Source: AC-69 sp046728055
GTDB lineage: Bacteria; Actinomycetota; UBA4738; HRBIN12
Length of the DNA stretch: 9,583 bases
Direction of reading: 5' to 3'
Assembly: GCA_046728055.1 (NCBI GenBank)
Contig: JBKPDU010000124.1
Location: 1 to 9,583 of the forward strand
The notes beneath the pieces are model-generated. The model saw nothing but the letters and a program-made list of their open reading frames with translations. It did no database searches and had not been told where the DNA came from. Numbering within the stretch: position 1 is the stretch's first letter; every line of letters starts with the position of its first letter. A program made the translations under genes and the position numbers. This document shows, piece after piece, positions 6,559 through 9,583 of this stretch.

Positions 6559-6783
6559 ATGGACGAGCTGTTCGACGAGCTGTGGTCCCATCGCCGTCAA
6601 CGATGGGTGGTCCACGCGGTGGACGGTGCCTTCCTCGTCGCCGAGCCAGTGGATTTCGGTGCACCTGGAATCTCATCCTGGATCACCTCCTTCGGTCGTC
6701 TCCCCGACACTTCACCATCGCCACCTTCCGTTCGGCTTGGTCCCGGCTCAGAGTCCGCTCAGAGGCGCCGCCCGCAAACATGA
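6559..6783 (+). CDS. Weak candidate for a small hypothetical protein
   Basis: A 74-codon frame in the otherwise empty 6466-6840 stretch. GAGG (6550-6553) lies five bases before its ATG. The first 33 or so codons have the G/C third-base pattern of real genes here and give an acidic start MDELFDELW followed by a plausible strand pattern (WVVHAVDGAFLVAEPVDF). After about residue 45 the sequence turns Ser/Pro-rich and third positions lose their bias, so the reading may be a truncated or decayed gene. I recognise no family. Overlapping frames at 6497-6835 and 6582-6917 look worse. Apart from this and the hairpin I see nothing in the stretch until the tRNA promoter. Confidence 0.3.
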   Translation: MDELFDELWSHRRQRWVVHAVDGAFLVAEPVDFGAPGISSWITSFGRLPDTSPSPPSVRLGPGSESAQRRRPQT

Positions 6784-6826
6784 AGGGGGACGTGGCGAGC
6801 TCGGGGAGAGGGGTGGAAGACCTGGG

Positions 6827-6832
6827 TATGCT
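6827..6832 (+). promoter_or_regulatory. Candidate -10 box for tRNA-Arg
   Basis: TATGCT fits the TAnnnT pattern and ends eight bases before the mature tRNA start. No good -35 is visible 16-19 bases upstream, where the sequence is G-rich. Confidence 0.35.
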
Positions 6833-6840
6833 TAGCAGGA

Positions 6841-6913
6841 GCGCCCGTAGCTCAATGGACAGAGCGTCTGACTACGGATCAGAAGGTTGGGGGTTCGACT
6901 CCCTCCGGGCGCG
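6841..6913 (+). tRNA. tRNA-Arg(ACG)
   Basis: A 73-base cloverleaf. GCGCCCG (6841-6847) pairs with CGGGCGC (6906-6912), and the discriminator is G6913. The D arm is GCTC...GAGC. The anticodon stem TCTGA/TCAGA encloses CTACGGA, giving anticodon ACG, which is normally edited to inosine to read CGU/CGC/CGA. The T arm is GGGGG-TTCGACT-CCCTC with one G-U pair. No CCA is encoded. Its 3' half is repeated in degraded form at 7570-7612, so this gene may have served as an integration site. Confidence 0.96.
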
Positions 6914-6967
6914 CTAGCAGGGAAAACGCATCGATCGAAGCGTCGGTCCTCCACGTAGGGTTCGGTC

Positions 6968-7192
6968 ATGTTCAACATCGACGGCACCGCCGGCGTCATT
7001 GCCGCTGCCCTCGTGTTTCTACCGACGGTGGGGATCATCGATGAAGTTGCGCACAACGCGGCTAGCTGGCGAGCGGCAAGACCGCAGTCGGCATGCGTGA
7101 TGATCCAGGTTGTTCTCAACGTCCTCGGTGTACTGCTCTACTTCCTGATCGCGCACCCGCGTGTCTCCAGACTCTCCAGACAGAACCGCTGA
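6968..7192 (+). CDS. Small two-helix membrane protein, PLDc_N-like
   Basis: A 74-residue protein with a hydrophobic segment at about 9-24 and a second at about 44-62, then a basic tail (HPRVSRLSRQNR). The pattern of helix, short polar loop, then hydrophobic helix ending GVLLYFLIAHPRV resembles the PLDc_N domain, found at the N-terminus of cardiolipin synthases and also as free small proteins in actinobacteria. The first helix is followed by acidic and polar residues, as in that family. The function of the free form is unknown. AGGG lies eight bases before the ATG, a modest ribosome-binding site. It sits 54 bases after tRNA-Arg, inside the possible integrated segment, and its third-base bias is weaker than that of the neighbouring long genes. 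The family match is by pattern only. Confidence 0.6.
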   Translation: MFNIDGTAGVIAAALVFLPTVGIIDEVAHNAASWRAARPQSACVMIQVVLNVLGVLLYFLIAHPRVSRLSRQNR

Positions 7193-7221
7193 CTCTTGTG
7201 ACGCCTCGGGGCGCTCGCTCT

Positions 7222-7237
7222 TGGAAGGCTACTTCCA
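7222..7237. repeat. Perfect short hairpin upstream of the small ORF
   Basis: TGGAAG and CTTCCA pair around the loop GCTA. Outside it, GCCTC (7203-7207) and GAGGC (7252-7256) can also pair, giving a nested structure in the gap between the two small genes. It has no T-run, and no known riboswitch is recognised. Confidence 0.35.
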
Positions 7238-7297
7238 CTCTGAAGGTTCCTGAGGCGCTACGATGCTGCGGTTGCCTTACCGGCGAGGGAGAGGCCC

Positions 7298-7483
7298 ATG
7301 GATGAGGAAGAAGCCATGCAGGAACCGACGATGCGAGGATCGCTTCGAGTCTCGCAGCTTGTTGACTTGCTTCGAGAGTACGGCTACGAGGTGACGGGCC
7401 CCGAGAAAGATGAGCGAGCGCTCATAGTTACCCTTCAGGGGAACCATCCCCCGCACTTCTCTCCGCCTCCAGATTTGGCGTAG
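7298..7483 (+). CDS. Small hypothetical protein (61 aa)
   Basis: A soluble, acidic small protein. An N-terminal acidic stretch is followed by a helix-then-strand pattern, VSQLVDLLREYGYEVTGPEKDERALIVTL (about 18-46), and a Pro/His-rich tail. GGGAGAGG (7287-7294) gives a strong ribosome-binding site three bases before the ATG, and this is the main argument that the gene is real. The helix plus strand faintly recalls the start of HicA-type toxins, but the conserved Gly-Ser-His motif is missing, so I do not assign it. A TACGAT box at 7258-7263 could be its -10. It lies within the possible integrated segment. Confidence 0.5.
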   Translation: MDEEEAMQEPTMRGSLRVSQLVDLLREYGYEVTGPEKDERALIVTLQGNHPPHFSPPPDLA

Positions 7484-7569
7484 TTTCGGCGAATAGAGCG
7501 CATAACAGGGGCCATTCCGCTTCCCGCTTACGAGCGTTTCCGCAGCTCGGCAGCGTTGGTGCCGGATTG

Positions 7570-7612
7570 CTACGGATCAGGACGTTGGGGTTCGACTCAC
7601 TCCGAGGGCGCG
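7570..7612 (+). repeat. Degraded direct copy of the tRNA-Arg 3' half (att-like)
   Basis: Aligned with 6872-6913 this segment keeps 38 of the 42 tRNA bases, with three substitutions, one deleted base and two inserted bases. Shared blocks are CTACGGATCAG, GTTGGGG, TTCGACTC, CTCCG and GGGCGCG, in order. Homology begins in the anticodon loop and ends at the tRNA 3' end, the usual extent of a tRNA att core. Upstream similarity is poor apart from an AGCTC at 7544-7548, which might be a D-arm trace. The changes would break the acceptor and T stems, so it is not a working tRNA. Confidence 0.7.
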
Positions 7613-8256
7613 TACGTGGGGCTTTGCAGCGGCCGCACGTCGAATTCGCTCGCTTCGCCTCCCGAGCCCTCGCCGTCGGACCTTTCTGTGACCGCGGCTC
7701 CCGGGAAAGGCTCGACGCCCGAGCTCTCGCTCTCTGTGGTTCCCAGAGCCTCTCCGTCTGGGCTCGCTCTCAGCGTCTCGCACACATCCTCCTGGACACC
7801 GGTCGGCTCGCCGAGGATGTCGTGAGGAATCCCGGAGGAAGGGTCGCCCAGGAGGATGACGATCCTTCCGTAGTTGATGAACATTGCCCCCTCGGGCATA
7901 TCCACGAGTTCCCCGGGCTCGAAGGATAAGAACCAGGGCCCTGTCGCGATCAAGACCCCATCGGCATGAGTAATCGTCCCGGGCCCCGAGACGTTCCTGG
8001 TCACCGATATGTCGGGGTTGTCCATATTCGTAAGCTGAAGGACGAGATGTCCCTGCGTGATGGTGCGATCGAAGAATTCGATCGAGTACTGCTTGTTCGT
8101 GACTACGTGGATCAAGACGGGGAACGGGCAGGCGGCAGCCGCGACAAGATCCCCGGACTCGACTGGTTTCCGGTCGGGCATGCCGGCCCACGCCGGACTC
8201 GCCCAGAGCGCCAGGCTCACCATCCCGACCATCAGCACGAGTCCTAGGCGGCGCAT
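7597..8256 (-). CDS. Secreted protein of unknown function
   Basis: A 219-residue exported protein. Residues 1-24 form a classic Sec signal: basic MRR, a hydrophobic core, and AWA before the likely cleavage at 24/25. The mature part from about residue 43 to 136 is strand-rich (LIHVV, HLVLQLTN, DGVLIATGPWFLSF, AMFINYGRIVILL) and looks like one beta-sandwich domain. Two cysteines (43 and 159) could form a disulfide. From about residue 160 the tail is Ser/Glu/Gly-rich and looks disordered. The start is the ATG at 8256 with GGAGGA seven bases upstream. The stop codon and last residues lie in the tRNA-Arg-like repeat, so the original C-terminus may have been replaced. I recognise no named family. 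It is transcribed away from the aldo/keto reductase. Confidence 0.75.
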   Translation of the reverse strand: MRRLGLVLMVGMVSLALWASPAWAGMPDRKPVESGDLVAAAACPFPVLIHVVTNKQYSIEFFDRTITQGHLVLQLTNMDNPDISVTRNVSGPGTITHADGVLIATGPWFLSFEPGELVDMPEGAMFINYGRIVILLGDPSSGIPHDILGEPTGVQEDVCETLRASPDGEALGTTESESSGVEPFPGAAVTERSDGEGSGGEASEFDVRPLQSPTYAPSE

Positions 8257-8297
8257 AGTCGAGTCCTCCGATCTGGCCCAGAGGGCGTCCTAGGGCA

Positions 8298-8327
8298 ACC
8301 GTAGAAGGGGCTGGGGCCCCCGGTCAA
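8298..8327 (-). promoter_or_regulatory. Promoter of the secreted-protein gene
   Basis: Read on the minus strand, TTGACC (8327-8322) and TACGGT (8303-8298) are separated by 18 bases. This is a good match to the housekeeping actinobacterial pattern TTGACn/TAnnnT. It would give a 5' leader of about 35 bases that contains the Shine-Dalgarno at 8269-8264. Confidence 0.55.
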
Positions 8328-8427
8328 CGCGGCGTTCGTCGGTAATCTGGGATGGGCATCCGACCCGGGCCTACGCCTTTCTGACGGAGAATCTGCTCAA
8401 ATCGCTTGAGATCGGCGAGGAGGGCAC

Positions 8428-9399
8428 ATGGAGTACACGCACCTTGGGCGGCTGGGGCTGCTGGTCAGCCGGTTCTGCCTGGGAACCATGAACTTCGGGC
8501 CGGAGACCTCCGAGGGGGACTCCCACGCCATCATGGACCGGGCCCTCGAGCACGGCATCAACTTCTTCGACACGGCCAACGTCTACGGCAGGGGCAAGGG
8601 CGTGGGTGCTACGGAACAGATCGTGGGCCGATGGTTCGCCTCGGGGGGCGGACGGCGCGAGAAGGTCGTCCTCGCGACCAAGGTCTACGGCAGGATGGGC
8701 AGCTGGCCGAACGAGTCTCGCCTTTCCGCGCTGAACATCCGGCGGGCCTGCGACGAGAGCCTTCGGCGCCTCCAGACGGATCACATCGACCTGTACCAGA
8801 TGCATCACGTCGATCGTGACACCCCATGGGAGGAGATCTGGCAGGCCATGGGGAACCTGGTGCAGCAGGGCAAGGTGCTGTACGTGGGAAGCAGCAACTT
8901 CGCAGGATGGCACATCGCCCGGGCGAACGACATCGCCCACGGCCGGAACCTCCTCGGCCTCGCATCCGAGCAGTGCCTGTACAACCTCGACGCCAGGATG
9001 AGCGAGCTCGAGGTGCTTCCTGCGTGCCAGAGCTACGGCATGGGCGTCATCCCATGGAGCCCGCTCGCAGGTGGCCTCCTCGGCGGCGTGCTGCAGAAGA
9101 TCGCGGAGGGTCGCCGAGCAGCGAACGACGTGCAGAGGGAGATCGAGCGGAAGCGCGACACCCTGGAGGCCTACGAGAAGCTGTGCGCCGATCTCGGAGA
9201 GCGACCCGCCGACGTGGCTCTGTCCTGGCTGCTGGCAAACCCCGCGGTAACGGCTCCGATCATCGGCCCCCGCACGCTCGATCAGCTCGACGGCGCGCTT
9301 CGGGCCCTCGAGCTCGAACTCGACGACGGGACCATGCGTCGGCTGGACCGCCTGTTCCCCGGCCCAGGCGGGCCGGCTCCCGAGGCCTACGCCTGGTAG
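8428..9399 (+). CDS. Aldo/keto reductase
   Basis: A 323-residue cytoplasmic NAD(P)H-dependent oxidoreductase with a TIM-barrel fold that reduces aldehydes or ketones; the natural substrate is unknown. The full catalytic tetrad is visible: Asp48 and Tyr53 (in FFDTANVYG), Lys85 (LATKVYG) and His126 (DLYQMHHVD). The C-terminal cofactor part has GSSNFAGWHIA, the WSPLAGGLLGG strand-loop, and the late ALSWLLANPAVTAPIIGPRT block that binds the cofactor phosphate. The length is typical of the YhdN/Tas-like AKR groups with a medium-length C-terminus. GAGGAGGG (8417-8424) lies three bases before the ATG, a strong ribosome-binding site. A TAATCT at 8343-8348 could be the -10 of its promoter, but no clear -35 goes with it. 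Its neighbour upstream is divergent and the next gene downstream is convergent, so it is probably transcribed alone. Confidence 0.93.
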   Translation: MEYTHLGRLGLLVSRFCLGTMNFGPETSEGDSHAIMDRALEHGINFFDTANVYGRGKGVGATEQIVGRWFASGGGRREKVVLATKVYGRMGSWPNESRLSALNIRRACDESLRRLQTDHIDLYQMHHVDRDTPWEEIWQAMGNLVQQGKVLYVGSSNFAGWHIARANDIAHGRNLLGLASEQCLYNLDARMSELEVLPACQSYGMGVIPWSPLAGGLLGGVLQKIAEGRRAANDVQREIERKRDTLEAYEKLCADLGERPADVALSWLLANPAVTAPIIGPRTLDQLDGALRALELELDDGTMRRLDRLFPGPGGPAPEAYAW

Positions 9400-9432
9400 C
9401 TGCGAGGGCGAACCGGACGACTCGCCAACCGG

Positions 9433-9583
9433 CTAGGAAGCCCTGGCCTTTCGGAGAGCCTCCGCCCGGGTCTCCTCGGTCAGCCGCTTCAGGGCGTCGG
9501 AGACGGCCGCCTCGGGCGGCTCTGGGCTGGCGATCCGCCTGGCCGGCTCGGGGAGCCGCGCGAGGTCCGCCTCGAACAGTCGC
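9433..9583 (-). CDS. C-terminal end of a minus-strand gene, perhaps nicotinate phosphoribosyltransferase
   Basis: An open minus-strand frame enters from the window edge and ends at TAG (9435-9433), giving 49 residues. It is charged and helical (LFEADLARLPEPARRI ... ALKRLTEETRAEAL) with consistent G/C third positions, so it is very probably coding. The order of a helix ending LPEPARRI, a Pro-rich turn, then a helix ALKRLTEE recalls the tail of long nicotinate phosphoribosyltransferases, the first enzyme of the NAD salvage pathway, but this short piece has no catalytic residue and the name is a guess. It converges on the aldo/keto reductase gene 33 bases away, with no clear terminator hairpin between them. 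Confidence 0.55.
   Translation of the reverse strand, partial: RLFEADLARLPEPARRIASPEPPEAAVSDALKRLTEETRAEALRKARAS

Larger units (their letters stand above)
6872..7612 (+). mobile_element. Possible remnant of a tRNA-Arg-targeted integrated element
   Basis: The segment is bounded by the 3' half of tRNA-Arg and by an imperfect direct copy of it about 698 bases downstream, the layout left by tyrosine-integrase insertion into a tRNA gene. Between them lie two small ORFs and sequence visibly poorer in G and C than its neighbours. No integrase, excisionase or replication gene is present, so it would be a deletion remnant. A decayed second tRNA-Arg gene is the main alternative. Confidence 0.35.

Noticed and set aside
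7298..7483. HicA-type toxin
   Set aside because: Only a vague helix-strand resemblance; the conserved Gly-Ser-His motif and an adjacent HicB antitoxin are absent.
7577..8191. Alternative minus-strand frame over the secreted protein
   Set aside because: It is Arg/Gly-rich without a signal peptide or ribosome-binding site. The overlapping frame has a clear signal peptide, Shine-Dalgarno and promoter.
1..9583. CRISPR array, transposase or known defence system
   Set aside because: No regularly spaced repeats, no DDE or serine/tyrosine recombinase motifs, and no nuclease or methyltransferase motifs were found in any plausible frame.

Overview
The window is GC-rich chromosomal DNA of actinobacterial type. 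It has many GTG starts, strong G/C bias at third codon positions, two tRNA genes without encoded CCA, TAnnnT-type -10 boxes (one placed for a leaderless mRNA), a SHOCT small membrane protein beside a two-component system, and glutamyl-tRNA reductase (the C5 heme pathway). I cannot place it below the phylum; an uncultivated or little-studied actinobacterial lineage would fit.

Layout. The minus strand of 1-2415 carries a probable two-gene operon: a FAD-dependent amine/amino-acid oxidoreductase (2415-1255), then hemA (1201 to the window edge, C-terminus missing). A compact divergent promoter region separates it from tRNA-Ser(GCT) (2468-2556). An MFS exporter (2601-3872) follows at once and may be made from a leaderless mRNA. 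Next is a three-gene signalling operon: a one-helix SHOCT membrane protein (3955-4272), an OmpR-family response regulator (about 4285-5022) and its sensor histidine kinase (5026-6465), with a GC-rich hairpin after it. From 6466 to 6840 there is only a weak small ORF. tRNA-Arg(ACG) follows at 6841-6913. The next 650 bases are visibly less GC-rich and hold two small ORFs, one of them a PLDc_N-like two-helix membrane protein. They end in a degraded direct copy of the 3' half of tRNA-Arg (7570-7612). A secreted protein of unknown function (8256-7597, minus) has its stop codon and last residues inside that copy. It diverges from an aldo/keto reductase (8428-9399, plus). The window ends in the 3' end of another minus-strand gene.

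How the genes work together. The clearest unit is SHOCT protein, response regulator and kinase: a membrane-associated small protein probably made together with a phosphorelay that controls transcription, with repeated motifs upstream that could be the regulator's own operator. The regulator has no ATG/GTG/TTG start ahead of its receiver domain. The best reading is an ACG start behind a good Shine-Dalgarno that overlaps the previous gene's stop codon; amber readthrough into one fused protein is the alternative. The second point of interest is the tRNA-Arg 3' repeat, which looks like the att scar of a small integrated element that has lost its integrase, or else a decayed tRNA copy. I see no CRISPR array, transposase, phage gene or recognisable defence system.
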